Positions 23,852 through 35,243 of a DNA stretch of 64,000 bases are shown piece after piece (within the stretch, counting starts at the first letter, position 1; every line of letters starts with the position of its first letter). The position numbers were made by a program, and so were the translations under genes. The DNA comes from Allobosea lupini (GTDB lineage: Bacteria; Pseudomonadota; Alphaproteobacteria; Rhizobiales; Beijerinckiaceae): assembly GCF_900109525.1 (NCBI RefSeq), contig NZ_FOAN01000006.1, positions 124,001 through 188,000 on the forward strand, in the 5' to 3' direction. Under the pieces are notes generated by a model. The model was given only the letters and a program-made list of their open reading frames with translations, made no database searches and was not told the origin of the DNA.

Positions 23852-25444
23852 ATGAAGAAATTGTTGCTGGCGACGCTGTCGGCCTCGGCGCTGATGGCGG
23901 CGCAGCCGCTGGCCGCCAAGACGCTCGTCTATTGCTCGGAAGGCAGCCCGGAGAATTTCGCGCCGAGCGTCAACACCACCGGCACCTCGTTCGACGCCAA
24001 CACCCAGATCTACGACACCATCGTCCAGTTCGAGCGCGGCGGGGTCAAGGTCCAGCCGGCCCTCGCGGAGAAGTGGGACGTCTCGCCGGATGGCCTGACC
24101 TACACCCTCCACCTGCGCAAGAACGTGAAGTGGCATTCGAACAAGAACTTCAAGCCGACGCGCGACTTCAACGCCGACGACGTGATGTTCATGTTTGAGC
24201 GGCAGTGGAAGGAGGCGCACCCCTATTACAAGGTGACCAGCTCGAACCACTCCTACTTCAACGACATGGGCATGCCCAAGCTCCTGAAGTCGGTCGAGAA
24301 GGTCGATGACTACACCGTCAAGATCACGCTGAATCAGCCTGAGGCGCCGTTCCTCGCCGACCTCGCCATGCAATATGCCGGCGTGCAGTCGAAGGAATAC
24401 GCCGACGCCATGCTCAAGGCCGGCACGCCCGAGAAGCTCGACCAGGAGCCGGTCGGCACCGGCGCGTTCTATCTGGTGCAGTACCAGAAGGACGCGATCA
24501 TCCGCTACAAGGCCTTCCCCGAGTACTGGGCCGGCAAGGCCAAGATCGACGACCTGATCTTCGCGATCACGCCTGACGCCTCGGTGCGCTGGGCCAAGCT
24601 GCAGAAGGGCGAATGCCATGTCATGCCCTATCCGAACCCGGCCGATCTCGACGCCATCAAGAAGGACGCCAACGTCCAGATCCTCGAGCAACCGGGCCTG
24701 AACATCGGCTATCTCGCCTACAACACCGCCAAGAAGCCCTTCGACGACGTCAAAGTCCGCCGCGCCGTCAACAAGGCGATCAACAAGAAGGCGATCATCG
24801 ACGCGGTCTATCTCACCAGCGGCGTCGCGGCGACCAACCCGATCCCGCCGACCATGTGGTCCTATAACGAGACGATCAAGGACGATCCCTTCGATCCGGA
24901 AGCCGCCAAGAAGGAGCTGGCCGATGCCGGCTATCCGAACGGCCTGGAGATCGACCTCTGGGCTATGCCGGTGCAGCGTCCCTACAACCCCAACGCCAAG
25001 CGCATCGCCGAGCTGATGCAGGCCGACCTCGCCAAGGTCGGCATCAAGGCCGAGATCAAGACCTTCGAATGGGGCGAGTACCGCAAGCGCCTGCAGGCGG
25101 GCGAGCACCAGACCGGCATGTTCGGCTGGACCGGCGACAATGGCGATCCGGACAACTTCCTGCACACCCTGCTCGGCTGCGACGCCTCCAAGAACAATGG
25201 CGGCAACGTCGCCAAGTTCTGCTACCAGCCCTTCGACGAGCTGGTGACGAAGGCCAAGACGATCACCGACCAGGCCGAGCGCGAGAAGCTCTATCGGCAG
25301 GCGCAGGTGATCTTCAAGGAGCAGGCGCCTTGGTTCACCATCGCCCATGCGGTGCAGCTCAAGCCGGTCCGCAAGGAAGTGATCGACTTCAAGCTCTCGC
25401 CGTTCAGCCGCCACGTCTTCTACGGCGTCGACATCGGCAAGTGA
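23852..25444 (+). CDS. ABC transporter substrate-binding protein, dipeptide type (DppA-like)
   Basis: A 530-residue SBP_bac_5 family lipocalin-unlike binding protein with a Sec signal peptide (KKLLLATLSASALMAAQPLA). The mature part starts TLVYCSEGSPENFAPSVNT, close to DppA of E. coli, and Cys pairs (YCSEGSP..., GECHVM, LGCDAS...KFCYQP) match DppA disulfides. GGAGAG precedes ATG 23852. It captures dipeptides (or delta-aminolevulinate or heme in DppA-type systems) for DppB-F. A strong hairpin follows the stop (25470-25496), as is common for binding-protein genes that are expressed above the rest of the operon. Confidence 0.94.
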   Translation: MKKLLLATLSASALMAAQPLAAKTLVYCSEGSPENFAPSVNTTGTSFDANTQIYDTIVQFERGGVKVQPALAEKWDVSPDGLTYTLHLRKNVKWHSNKNFKPTRDFNADDVMFMFERQWKEAHPYYKVTSSNHSYFNDMGMPKLLKSVEKVDDYTVKITLNQPEAPFLADLAMQYAGVQSKEYADAMLKAGTPEKLDQEPVGTGAFYLVQYQKDAIIRYKAFPEYWAGKAKIDDLIFAITPDASVRWAKLQKGECHVMPYPNPADLDAIKKDANVQILEQPGLNIGYLAYNTAKKPFDDVKVRRAVNKAINKKAIIDAVYLTSGVAATNPIPPTMWSYNETIKDDPFDPEAAKKELADAGYPNGLEIDLWAMPVQRPYNPNAKRIAELMQADLAKVGIKAEIKTFEWGEYRKRLQAGEHQTGMFGWTGDNGDPDNFLHTLLGCDASKNNGGNVAKFCYQPFDELVTKAKTITDQAEREKLYRQAQVIFKEQAPWFTIAHAVQLKPVRKEVIDFKLSPFSRHVFYGVDIGK

Positions 25445-25469
25445 CGGTCTGCGTCAGATAACCCCGGCG

Positions 25470-25496
25470 CCGGCGGAGCATTCATTGCTTCGCCGG
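25470..25496 (+). terminator. Stem-loop after dppA-like gene (attenuator or mRNA stabiliser)
   Basis: CCGGCGGAGCA and TGCTTCGCCGG form an 11-bp stem (one G-T pair) around a TTCAT loop, 25 nt after the stop codon. There is only a loose U-rich tail. In a binding-protein-first operon such a structure usually raises the level of the first mRNA segment over the permease genes. Confidence 0.6.
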
Positions 25497-25726
25497 TGCG
25501 TTCATCGTTTCTATTGTTGCGATTTCGATCGCTGAATTTTGTCGAGTGTTTCGCACGAGATAGTTCCCGCGCTACGCGTGATCATGTTGATCCACCGATT
25601 TTGTGGCCGCGTTCTTGATCTTTGCAGCGTTCTGGTGTTTGCGCTGCGCCGGAATTCGAACTTGAATAAGATCACAAGACAGGCCGCCGCGCGACGAGAC
25701 GCCCGGCCAATAAGACTGGCGCAACC

Positions 25727-26737
25727 ATGCTTCGCTTCATCCTGACCAGGGTCAGCCTCGTCATCCCGACCTTCATCGGCATCACGCTGCTGGCCTTCTT
25801 CCTGGTCCGACTCGTTCCCGGCGATCCGATCGAGACCATGGCCGGCGAGCGCGGCATCGACCCCGCCCGCCATGCGCAATTGCTGAAGGAATACGGGCTC
25901 GACCAGCCGCTCTTCGTCCAGTACGGCCGCTATATCGAGCGTGTCGTGCAGGGCGATCTCGGCAAGTCGATCGTGACGCGCGACAGCGTCCTCTCCGAGT
26001 TCGGCCAGCTCTTCCCTGCCACCATCGAGCTTGCGCTCTGCGCCATCCTGCTCGCGCTGCTCGTCGGCTTGCCGGCCGGCATCATCGCCGCGGTGAAACG
26101 CAATTCGATCTTCGACCATGGCGTGATGGGCATCTCGCTCACCGGCTATTCGATGCCGATCTTCTGGTGGGGCCTGCTGCTGATCCTGCTGTTCTCGGTC
26201 CAGCTCGGCATCACCCCGGTCTCCGGCCGCATCGCGGTGCAGTACTTCATCGAGCCGGTCACCGGCTTCCTCACCATCGACAGCCTCCTCGCCGGCGACA
26301 CCGATGCCTTCTGGTCGGCGCTGTCGCATCTGGTGCTGCCCGCGATCGTGCTCGGCACCGTACCGCTCGCGGTCATCGCCCGCATGACCCGCTCGGCCAT
26401 GCTGGAGGTGCTCGGCGAGGATTATATCCGCACCGCCCGGGCCAAGGGCATGGCCCCCCTTCGGGTCGTCGCCCTGCATGCGCTACGCAATGCGCTGATT
26501 CCTGTCGTCACCGTCATCGGCCTGCAGGTCGGCACGCTCTTCACCGGCGCGATCCTGACCGAGACGATCTTCTCCTGGCCGGGCGTCGGCAAATGGCTGA
26601 TCGAGGCGATCAGCCGGCGCGACTATCCGGTCCTGCAAGGCGGAACCCTGCTCCTTGGAATGGTGGTGATGAGCGTCAACCTCCTGGTCGACCTGCTCTA
26701 CGGCGTGATCAACCCGCGCATCAGGCACGCACGATGA
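25727..26737 (+). CDS. Dipeptide-type ABC permease (DppB-like)
   Basis: A 336-residue BPD_transp_1 permease with six membrane helices. The N-terminus LRFILTRVSLVIPTFIGITL, the LVRLVPGDPIETMAGE signature and the EAA loop GEDYIRTARAKGMAPLRVV are typical of DppB/OppB. It forms the translocation channel with DppC. It lies 282 nt after the dppA-like gene; that interval has a lower GC content than its surroundings, and apart from the hairpin at its start I see nothing coding in it. Its stop is 40 nt before dppC. Confidence 0.94.
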   Translation: MLRFILTRVSLVIPTFIGITLLAFFLVRLVPGDPIETMAGERGIDPARHAQLLKEYGLDQPLFVQYGRYIERVVQGDLGKSIVTRDSVLSEFGQLFPATIELALCAILLALLVGLPAGIIAAVKRNSIFDHGVMGISLTGYSMPIFWWGLLLILLFSVQLGITPVSGRIAVQYFIEPVTGFLTIDSLLAGDTDAFWSALSHLVLPAIVLGTVPLAVIARMTRSAMLEVLGEDYIRTARAKGMAPLRVVALHALRNALIPVVTVIGLQVGTLFTGAILTETIFSWPGVGKWLIEAISRRDYPVLQGGTLLLGMVVMSVNLLVDLLYGVINPRIRHAR

Positions 26738-26777
26738 TGCGGCTCCAGTCCCTCAGCTCCCATCGGAGCCTTCGCCC

Positions 26778-27683
26778 ATGAGCACCGAGACCTTGCAAGC
26801 TACCGCCGCACCCGCCGGTGCGCCGCCGCATCCCGCCCGCGAGTTCTGGACCTATTTCAGCGCCAATCGCGGCGCCGTCGCCGGGCTCGTCGTCATTGGC
26901 CTCGTGCTGTTCTGCGCGCTGTTCGCACCGCTGATCGCCCCGCACGATCCGAACCTGACCAACAACACGGTCTTCCTGAAGCCGCCATTCTGGCAGGAGG
27001 GCGGCTCGCTCTCCTATCCGCTCGGCACCGACGCGATCGGCCGCGACATCCTCTCGCGGCTGCTCTATGGCGCGCGGCTCTCGCTGGTGATCGGTATCGC
27101 CGTCGTTGCGCTGGCTATCGTCGTCGGCATCGTGCTCGGCCTCGTCGCCGGCTTTTTCAAGGGCATCGCCGACATCGCGATCATGCGGCTGATGGACATC
27201 CTGATGACGATGCCGAGCCTGCTGCTCGCCATCGTCATCGTCGCCATCCTTGGGCCGGGTTTGATGAACGCGATGCTCGCCGTCGCCATCGTCGTGCTGC
27301 CGCATTATGTCCGCATCACCCGCGCCGCCGTCATCGCCGAGTCCTCGAAGGACTATGTCGTCGCCGCCCAGGTCAGCGGCGCGCGGACGGGAAGGCTGAT
27401 GTTCTCGGAGATCCTGCCGAACTGCGCCGCGCCGCTGATCGTGCAGGCGACGCTCGGCGTCTCCACCGCGATCCTCGACGCCGCCGCACTCGGCTTCCTC
27501 GGGTTGGGCGCCCAGCCGCCGACACCGGAATGGGGCACCATGCTCGCTGACGCCCGCGAGTTCGTACTGCGTGCCTGGTGGGTCGTCACCTTCCCGGGCC
27601 TTGCCATCCTGATCACCGTGCTCGCCTTCAACCTGCTCGGCGACGGGCTGCGCGACGCTCTCGATCCCAAATTGAAGCGCTGA
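26778..27683 (+). CDS. Dipeptide-type ABC permease (DppC-like)
   Basis: A 301-residue permease with the DppC/OppC N-terminal domain ([28 protein letters not shown]) and the [20 protein letters not shown] signature. The EAA loop reads [20 protein letters not shown]. About six helices are visible, and the end [18 protein letters not shown] is the family's standard terminus. It pairs with DppB and is followed after 4 nt by the ATPase gene, so they are almost certainly one transcript. Confidence 0.94.
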   Translation: MSTETLQATAAPAGAPPHPAREFWTYFSANRGAVAGLVVIGLVLFCALFAPLIAPHDPNLTNNTVFLKPPFWQEGGSLSYPLGTDAIGRDILSRLLYGARLSLVIGIAVVALAIVVGIVLGLVAGFFKGIADIAIMRLMDILMTMPSLLLAIVIVAILGPGLMNAMLAVAIVVLPHYVRITRAAVIAESSKDYVVAAQVSGARTGRLMFSEILPNCAAPLIVQATLGVSTAILDAAALGFLGLGAQPPTPEWGTMLADAREFVLRAWWVVTFPGLAILITVLAFNLLGDGLRDALDPKLKR

Positions 27684-27687
27684 TCCC

Positions 27688-28710
27688 ATGCCCCTGCTCG
27701 AGATCGAAAACCTCAGCGTCGAGTTCCCGACCTCCCAGGGAACCCTGCGCGCGGTCGACCGCATCGACTTGACCCTCGACGAGGGCGAGGTGCTCGGCGT
27801 CGTCGGCGAATCCGGCTCCGGCAAGTCGGTCACCATGCTCGCGCTGATGGGCCTCGTCGGCTATCCCGGCCGCGTCCGCGCCGACAAGCTGCGCTTCGAC
27901 GGCCGCGACCTTCTGACCATGTCCGCCCGCGAGCGCCGCCAGCTCACCGGCAAGGACGTGGCGATGATCTTCCAGGAGCCGAGCACCAGCCTGAACCCCT
28001 GCTTCACCATCGGCTTCCAGCTCGCCGAGACGCTGCGCAAGCATGAGGGCATGGACCGCAAGGCAGCCAGGCATCGGGCGATCGAATTGCTCGAGCAGGT
28101 CGGCATTCCCGCCCCGGAAAGCCGCCTCAAAGCTTATCCGCATCAGCTCTCCGGCGGCATGAACCAGCGCGTGATGATCGCCATGGCGATCGCCTGCAAT
28201 CCGCGCCTGCTGATCGCCGACGAGCCGACCACGGCGCTCGACGTCACCATCCAGGCGCAGATCCTCGACCTGCTGATGACGCTGCAGCGCGAGCGCAACA
28301 TGGCGCTGGTGCTGATCACCCACAATATGGGCGTCGTCGCCGAGACCGCGCAGCGCATCATGGTGATGTATGCCGGGCAGATCATGGAAGAGCGCAAGGT
28401 CGATGCGCTGTTCTCTGCCCCGCAGCACCCCTATTCCGCCGCGCTGCTCGCCGCTTTGCCCGAGCGCAGCGAAGGGGCGAACCGCCTTGCAACCATTCCC
28501 GGCATGGTACCCGGCCTCAACGACCGGCCGAAGGGCTGCCTGTTCAGCCCGCGCTGCGCCTATGCCACCGAGCATTCGCGCACGGTCCAGCCCGAGCTCA
28601 GGTCCTGGCAGGACGGGCATGTGCGCTGCCATTACCCCCTCGGCGATCTCCAGCGCGAGGCGGAGCGCGCCCGCGACGAAGCCGGCGCGACGACGGAGGC
28701 GGCACGATGA
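27688..28710 (+). CDS. Dipeptide-type ABC ATPase (DppD-like)
   Basis: A 340-residue ATPase. Walker A is GESGSGKS (40-47), the Q-loop is [10 protein letters not shown], the signature LSGGMNQR, Walker [13 protein letters not shown] and the H-loop ITHNMG. The C-terminal oligo_HPY region contains [11 protein letters not shown] and a terminal CHYPLGD, the Cys pattern that is usual in DppD/OppD. It overlaps the dppF-like gene by 4 nt (ATGA). Both ATPases power the DppBC channel. Confidence 0.94.
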   Translation: MPLLEIENLSVEFPTSQGTLRAVDRIDLTLDEGEVLGVVGESGSGKSVTMLALMGLVGYPGRVRADKLRFDGRDLLTMSARERRQLTGKDVAMIFQEPSTSLNPCFTIGFQLAETLRKHEGMDRKAARHRAIELLEQVGIPAPESRLKAYPHQLSGGMNQRVMIAMAIACNPRLLIADEPTTALDVTIQAQILDLLMTLQRERNMALVLITHNMGVVAETAQRIMVMYAGQIMEERKVDALFSAPQHPYSAALLAALPERSEGANRLATIPGMVPGLNDRPKGCLFSPRCAYATEHSRTVQPELRSWQDGHVRCHYPLGDLQREAERARDEAGATTEAAR

Positions 28711-29690
28711 GCAATCCCGTCATTGAAGCCCGCGACCTCGTCCAGACCTATCAGGTCAGGCAGGGGCTGTTCCGCCCGACGGCGCAATTGCAGGCGGTGA
28801 ACAAGGTCTCCTTCGCGGTCGAGGCCGGGCGCACTCTGGCCGTGGTCGGCGAATCCGGCTGCGGAAAGTCGACGCTGGCGCGCATGGCGACCCTGATCGA
28901 GAAGCCGACCTCCGGGTCGCTGACGCTCGACGGGGTCGACGCCGTCTCGCCGCCGGCGAGCGAGCAGCGCCGTCTGCGCCGCACCGTCCAGTTCGTCTTC
29001 CAGAACCCCTATGGCTCGCTCAACCCGCGCAAGAAGATCGGCACGATCCTGGAGGAGCCGCTGCTGATCAACACCGACCTCTCCAAGGCCGAGCGCACGG
29101 AAAAGGCCCGCGCCATGATGGCCAAGGTCGGTCTGCGGCCGGAGCACTATGCCCGCTACCCGCACATGTTCTCAGGGGGGCAGCGCCAGCGCATCGCGAT
29201 CGCCCGTGCGCTGATCCTCTCGCCGAAGGTGGTGGTCGCGGACGAGCCGGTCTCGGCGCTCGACATCTCGATCCAGGCGCAGGTCCTCAACCTGCTGGCC
29301 GACCTGCAGGACGAGCTCAAGCTCGCCTATCTCTTCATCTCGCATGATCTCAGCGTTGTCCGGCACATCGCCCACGACGTGATGGTGATGTATCTCGGCA
29401 ATGCCATCGAGCACGGGCCGAAGGAGCGCATTTACGCCCGCCCCTTGCATCCCTATACGCAGGCGCTGCTCGCTTCGACCCCGCGCGTCGGCGGCGACAA
29501 GCGCGAGAAGATCGTGCTGCGCGGCGAACTGCCCTCGCCGCTCAACCCGCCGGCGGGCTGCGTCTTCTCGACCCGCTGCCCCTTCGTCGCCGATCGCTGC
29601 CGGACCGAGCGCCCGCAGAAGCGCGAGATCGACGGACGGCAGGTCGCCTGCCACTACGCCGAGACGTTCTTGGCCAAGGCGGCGGCTTGA
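28707..29690 (+). CDS. Dipeptide-type ABC ATPase (DppF-like)
   Basis: A 327-residue ATPase. Walker A is GESGCGKST (48-56), the Q-loop [13 protein letters not shown], the signature FSGGQRQR, Walker [12 protein letters not shown] and the H-loop ISHDLS. The oligo_HPY tail has [10 protein letters not shown] and ACHYAE. It closes the five-gene importer operon dppABCDF-like. A family A repeat (29732-29834) lies just downstream, between this gene and the converging double-ATPase gene. Confidence 0.94.
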   Translation: MSNPVIEARDLVQTYQVRQGLFRPTAQLQAVNKVSFAVEAGRTLAVVGESGCGKSTLARMATLIEKPTSGSLTLDGVDAVSPPASEQRRLRRTVQFVFQNPYGSLNPRKKIGTILEEPLLINTDLSKAERTEKARAMMAKVGLRPEHYARYPHMFSGGQRQRIAIARALILSPKVVVADEPVSALDISIQAQVLNLLADLQDELKLAYLFISHDLSVVRHIAHDVMVMYLGNAIEHGPKERIYARPLHPYTQALLASTPRVGGDKREKIVLRGELPSPLNPPAGCVFSTRCPFVADRCRTERPQKREIDGRQVACHYAETFLAKAAA

Positions 29691-29731
29691 GGGTCGGACC
29701 AAGCTCAGGCTTCGACACCAGCCATCACGCC

Positions 29732-29834
29732 GTCATCCCGGACAAGCCGTGTCAGCGGCGCCGATCCGGGATCCATGCCTGAGCCTATCCGAAAGAGGTT
29801 CCGGAATGGGTCCCGGGTCTTCGCCCGGGACGAC
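29732..29834. repeat. REP-like palindromic repeat, family A copy 2
   Basis: Starts GTCATCCCGGACAAGCCGTG, carries GATCCGGGATCCATGCC and GGAATGGGTCCCGGGTC inside, and ends CCCGGGACGAC. It lies between the converging ends of the dppF-like gene and the fused double-ATPase gene. The rest of the 281-nt interval shows nothing coding. Confidence 0.8.
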
Positions 29835-29971
29835 TCGCGCTTTTCTCAGCAGGTAGTGCCCAACCCTTTGGCGCTGCATCGCGTCCTGTCGTGTACACGG
29901 GTTCCGGGCTCAGGCTTTCAGCCCGCCCCGGAAAGACCGTGCGGCTCAGCCGAATCGCGCGGAAATCCCGC

Positions 29972-31822
<1,851 letters not shown>

Positions 31823-32181
31823 GCCTGGTCCTTCTTAGCGATCTGATTGGGCTGCGTAGCGGGCGTGAACACCCAGCCCGCGGCCGGTGGCCGGGTTGAA
31901 AGTCGTGTCAGAATACCCAGAGCGCGGCGGATGTCAGCAGCCGGCGTCACAAAAGATTCAGCACCCTGCCTGCTTTTTGCGCTGGCGCCAGACCGGACTG
32001 CACGGATTGCGCGCTGATTTAAGTACGGCTCGCGCCTGCATTGCATGACCAAACCGGGCGGCGCCGTCATGGCCCCAGCCGAGATGGAGCGCCACAAGCT
32101 GCTCGGCCGGCCGATCGCGATCAGGCTGAGCTCGCCCGGCGCGGCTTTCGCGGTCTCGATAGCGTGCCGACGGGCGCGATC
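31823..32181. other. 359-nt interval without a convincing gene
   Basis: This stretch lies between the start of the double-ATPase gene and the end of the marR-like gene. A hairpin at 31874-31898 (CAGCCC with a two-base bulge plus GGCC, loop GGT, GGCC plus GGGTTG) would be in the ATPase 5' leader. A short plus-strand frame from ATG 32044 (MTKPGGAVMAPAEMERHK...) has no RBS and overlaps the marR end; I do not call it a gene. The DNA near 31960-32040 has lower GC and may hold the ATPase promoter. Confidence 0.5.
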
Positions 32182-32727
32182 TCAGTCGCGCGCCTGCGCC
32201 TTCTCGTCGGCGACGATGTGATCGGCGAGATGGAGGGCTTGCTTCGCCCCGCGGGCGAGCCGCCGCATGATGCCGCTCAGCATCTCGAAATCCGCGCGAT
32301 CGAGCGAGGCGAACAGCGCGTCGTTCACCGGCCGCTGCAGCGCCGCCAGACGCTCCAGCATCGTTGACCCGAGCGGCGTTACCGAGAGATTGACCCGGCG
32401 CTTGTCGCTGGCATGCGGCTGCTTGGCGACGAGCCCACTCTTCACCAGCTTGTTCACCTCGATGGTGACGAAGGCGCCGCTGAGATGCAGCCGCTCGGCG
32501 ACCTGCGCCACGCCGACCTCGCCGGCGGCCGCGGCGCGGCTGATCGCGATCATGATCAGGTATTGCGGCGGGGTCAGCCCGATATAGGCGGCGAAACGCG
32601 CCCTCGCCTCCTCCAGCCGGCCGCCGAAGGCGAAGAAATCGTAGAGCAGGTCGCGGAAGCGCGTATCGCTGCCGTCATCCAGCAAATCCGGCTTTGCCAC
32701 GGTCATGCGCCGGTTCTCGCTCGACAT
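32182..32727 (-). CDS. MarR family transcriptional regulator
   Basis: A 181-residue MarR-type regulator. The winged helix contains GEVGVAQVAERLHLSGAF, VTIEVNKLVKSGLVAK and the wing KRRVNLSVTPLG. N- and C-terminal helices form the dimer interface. It diverges from the flavin reductase/monooxygenase operon, and a 27-bp perfect palindrome at 32761-32787 lies between them, 33 nt before its own start. It is therefore likely the repressor of that operon, released by an aromatic or phenolic ligand as is common for MarR proteins next to aromatic hydroxylases. Confidence 0.92.
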   Translation of the reverse strand: MSSENRRMTVAKPDLLDDGSDTRFRDLLYDFFAFGGRLEEARARFAAYIGLTPPQYLIMIAISRAAAAGEVGVAQVAERLHLSGAFVTIEVNKLVKSGLVAKQPHASDKRRVNLSVTPLGSTMLERLAALQRPVNDALFASLDRADFEMLSGIMRRLARGAKQALHLADHIVADEKAQARD

Positions 32728-32750
32728 GGTTTGCTCGTCCTCAAGGGCCG

Positions 32751-32779
32751 TTGACTGCCTTAGATAGCTTTGTTACAAA
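32751..32779 (+). promoter_or_regulatory. Putative sigma70 promoter of the flavin monooxygenase operon
   Basis: TTGACT (32751-32756) and TACAAA (32774-32779) are separated by exactly 17 bp, giving a good -35 and a fair -10 match. The predicted start lies near 32786, 40 nt before the flavin reductase ATG. The 27-bp palindrome at 32761-32787 covers the spacer, the -10 and the start point, the arrangement expected for repression by MarR. Confidence 0.6.
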
Positions 32780-32787
32780 GCTATCTA
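32761..32787. promoter_or_regulatory. Putative MarR operator, 27-bp perfect inverted repeat
   Basis: The arms TAGATAGCTTTGT and ACAAAGCTATCTA are perfectly complementary around a single central T. The site sits in the 100-bp divergent region between marR and the flavin reductase gene and overlaps the predicted -10. Length and AT-rich composition fit MarR-type operators. Confidence 0.75.
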
Positions 32788-32827
32788 GCAAAGAGACATC
32801 GGAAGAGCAACCGGAGAGGAGGCGGCG

Positions 32828-33346
32828 ATGGATGCCAAGGCCTTCAGGCAATCCCTGGGCGAGTTCGCCACCGGCGTCGCGGTGATCACCGCGCAGGGCA
32901 GCGGCGAGGAGCTCATCGGCATGACCATGAGTTCGTTCAACTCCGTTTCGATCGATCCGCCGCTCGTCCTGTTCAGCGTCGACAGGCGGGCGAACAGCCT
33001 GCCGGCCATGCTTGAGGCCAAGGGCTTCGCGGTCAACGTGCTGGCGCGCGAACAGGAGCACATATCCAACCGTTTCGCCCGCGCGCTAGGCGATAAATGG
33101 TCGGAGACCAGGCGCAGCGTCGGCCATGCCCAGGCGCCGCTGATCACCGGATCGCTCGCCCATTTCGAATGCGAGCCCTACGCCAATCACGACGGCGGCG
33201 ACCACGTCATCTTCCTGGTGCGGGTGCTGCGCCACACCGTGCGCCCCGGCACTCCGGCGCCCCTGATCTTCTTCCGCGGCCGCTATCGCGACCTCGTCGA
33301 CGAGACCCAGCGCGAGCCGTCCTGGCCGCTGCCCATCCACTACTGA
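32828..33346 (+). CDS. Flavin reductase domain protein (HpaC-like)
   Basis: A 172-residue NAD(P)H:flavin oxidoreductase of the HpaC/DIM6 family. It opens FRQSLGEFATGVAVITAQG, has MTMSSFNSVSIDPPLVLFSV for flavin binding, and a GDHVIFLVRVLRHT C-terminal strand with HYXX-like His residues. Such proteins supply reduced FAD or FMN to a separate oxygenase, here the HpaB-like protein encoded 25 nt downstream. It is the first gene of the MarR-controlled operon. Confidence 0.93.
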   Translation: MDAKAFRQSLGEFATGVAVITAQGSGEELIGMTMSSFNSVSIDPPLVLFSVDRRANSLPAMLEAKGFAVNVLAREQEHISNRFARALGDKWSETRRSVGHAQAPLITGSLAHFECEPYANHDGGDHVIFLVRVLRHTVRPGTPAPLIFFRGRYRDLVDETQREPSWPLPIHY

Positions 33347-33371
33347 CAGCCGAAACAGCGAGGACAGACCC

Positions 33372-34835
33372 ATGACCAAGACCGGACAGCAGCATCTGGC
33401 CAGCCTGCGCGACGACCGCTCGATCTATATCGACGGTGCCAAGGTCGAAGACGTCACCAGCCACCGCGCCTTCCGCAACGTGGCGCAGTCGGTCGCCGGC
33501 CTGTTCGACTTCGCCGGCGATGCCTCGCGCCGCGATCTCATGACCTTCGAGACCGAGACCGGGGGCCGCGCCAACCGGATCTGGCAATTGCCGACCTCCT
33601 ATGCCGACTTGGTCGAGCGCCGCCGGGCGCTGGAAGCCTGGACCGCGATCCATGGCGGCTTCCTCGGCCGTGCCCCCGACCATGTCGCCTCCTGCATCTC
33701 CGGCATGCGCATGGGCCTGCCGGTATTCGAAGGCTACGATCCCGCCCGCGCCGCGGCGCTCGAAGCCTATTACCGCTACGCCCGCGACAACGACCTCTAC
33801 CTCACCTACGTCATCATCAACCCGCAGGCCGACCGCTCCAAGAACGCGGCCGAGCAGGCCGACCCGTTCCTGACCGCCGGCGTGGTCGATCGCGATGCGC
33901 AGGGCATCACCATCCGCGGCGCCAAGATGCTGGCGACCGGCGGCGTCGTCGCCAACGAGGTCTTCGTGACCACGATCCAGCCGATGCAGCCGGGCGAGGA
34001 GCGCTATGCCGTCTCCTTCGCCATCCCGATGAACAGCAAGGGCCTGAAGATGCTCTCGCGCAAATCCTACGAGGCGCAGGCGGACTCGATCTTCGACAAC
34101 CCGCTGGCCAGCCGCTACGACGAGAACGACGCGGTGCTGTTCTTCGACGACGTCAAGGTTCCGTGGGACCGCGTCTTCATCGATGGCAGCGTCGAGATGT
34201 GCCAGAAGCAGTTCCACGCGACACCGGCGCATGTCTACCAGAACTACCAGGCGATGATCCGCCTCAAGGTGAAGCTGCAGTTCCTGATGGGCATCGCCCA
34301 TCGCACCACCCAGACCAACGGCATCACGCAGTTCCCGCAGGTGCGCGAGACCCTCGGCCAGCTCGCGGCGGAAGCGGCGATGGTCGACGCCTTCGTCAAC
34401 GCCATGGAAGCCAAGGGCACGCGGGCCGGCCCCTACTTCGTGCCCGACCGGCACATGCTCTATTCGGCGCAGGTGCTGACCCAGCAGATGTATCCGAAGA
34501 TCCTGAACTCGCTGCGCGAGCTCGCCGGCGGCGGCATGATCATGCTGCCCTCCTCGATCGCCGACTTCGCCAATCCCGAGATCGCGGCGATGATCGAGAA
34601 GACCCAGCAGTCGCCGGCCGCGAACTCGCATGACCGGGTCAAGTTCTACAAGCTCGCCTGGGACGCCGTCGGCTCCGAGTTCGGTTCGCGCCATCACCAG
34701 TACGAGATGTTCTATGCCGGGGCGACCTTCGTGACGAAGGGCCACTCCTTCCGCACCTACGACTGGGGCAAGGCCGGCGGCATCGTCCAGTCGATGCTCG
34801 ACTCCTACGACCTCAATACGAAATCAGCCGCCTGA
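33372..34835 (+). CDS. 4-hydroxyphenylacetate 3-hydroxylase family oxygenase (HpaB-like)
   Basis: A 487-residue acyl-CoA dehydrogenase-fold monooxygenase (HpaB N and C domains). It starts with SLRDDRSIYIDGAKVEDVTSH, typical of HpaB, and contains LTYVIINPQADRSK, KMLATGGVVANEVFVTTIQP, the DDVKVPWDRVFIDG flavin segment and NSHDRVKFYKLAWD. It uses reduced flavin from the preceding reductase to hydroxylate an aromatic or heteroaromatic substrate. Known members act on 4-hydroxyphenylacetate, phenol, chlorophenols and pyrrole-2-carboxylate. The downstream cupin and amidase are not part of the classic hpa pathway, so the substrate is probably different. Confidence 0.92.
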   Translation: MTKTGQQHLASLRDDRSIYIDGAKVEDVTSHRAFRNVAQSVAGLFDFAGDASRRDLMTFETETGGRANRIWQLPTSYADLVERRRALEAWTAIHGGFLGRAPDHVASCISGMRMGLPVFEGYDPARAAALEAYYRYARDNDLYLTYVIINPQADRSKNAAEQADPFLTAGVVDRDAQGITIRGAKMLATGGVVANEVFVTTIQPMQPGEERYAVSFAIPMNSKGLKMLSRKSYEAQADSIFDNPLASRYDENDAVLFFDDVKVPWDRVFIDGSVEMCQKQFHATPAHVYQNYQAMIRLKVKLQFLMGIAHRTTQTNGITQFPQVRETLGQLAAEAAMVDAFVNAMEAKGTRAGPYFVPDRHMLYSAQVLTQQMYPKILNSLRELAGGGMIMLPSSIADFANPEIAAMIEKTQQSPAANSHDRVKFYKLAWDAVGSEFGSRHHQYEMFYAGATFVTKGHSFRTYDWGKAGGIVQSMLDSYDLNTKSAA

Positions 34836-34855
34836 GCCGGCGAAAGGATCGCATC

Positions 34856-35236
34856 ATGCCCGTCAACAAGAGCCATGACGAATTCTACACCCTCGACATG
34901 TCCAAGGGCTGGGAAGTGCCGGCCGGCTATCCCGCCGGCATCCAGCAGAAGATCCTGTCGGGCGCCCTCGACGAGGTGAACAATCGCGGCACCCGCACCC
35001 GTCTGCTGCGCTTCCAGCCGGGCGTCTACACCACCGCGCCGTTTTCCCATGACTATTGGGAGGAGGTCTATCTGATGGAGGGCGACCTGACCGTCGGCAA
35101 TGATGCCAATGGCGAGGGCGGCGAGCGTTTTCCGCCGCACACCTATGCGGTGCGCCCGCCGCACGCTCCGCACGGGCCGTTCAAGTCCGAGAAGGGCTGC
35201 ATCCTGCTCGAAATCCATTATTTCGACCCGGTCTGA
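34856..35236 (+). CDS. Cupin domain protein
   Basis: A 126-residue single-domain cupin. Motif 1 is partly degenerate (TTAPFSHDYWEEVYLMEGDL, with one His and two Glu), and motif 2 is FPPHTYAVRPPHAPHGPFKS with two candidate metal His. It has no signal peptide. Such small cupins beside oxygenases may be dioxygenases, isomerases or lactonase-like enzymes that act on ring-cleavage or hydroxylated products. It lies 20 nt after the monooxygenase gene and 7 nt before the amidase, so it belongs to the same operon. Confidence 0.85.
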   Translation: MPVNKSHDEFYTLDMSKGWEVPAGYPAGIQQKILSGALDEVNNRGTRTRLLRFQPGVYTTAPFSHDYWEEVYLMEGDLTVGNDANGEGGERFPPHTYAVRPPHAPHGPFKSEKGCILLEIHYFDPV

Positions 35237-35243
35237 CCCCGTC

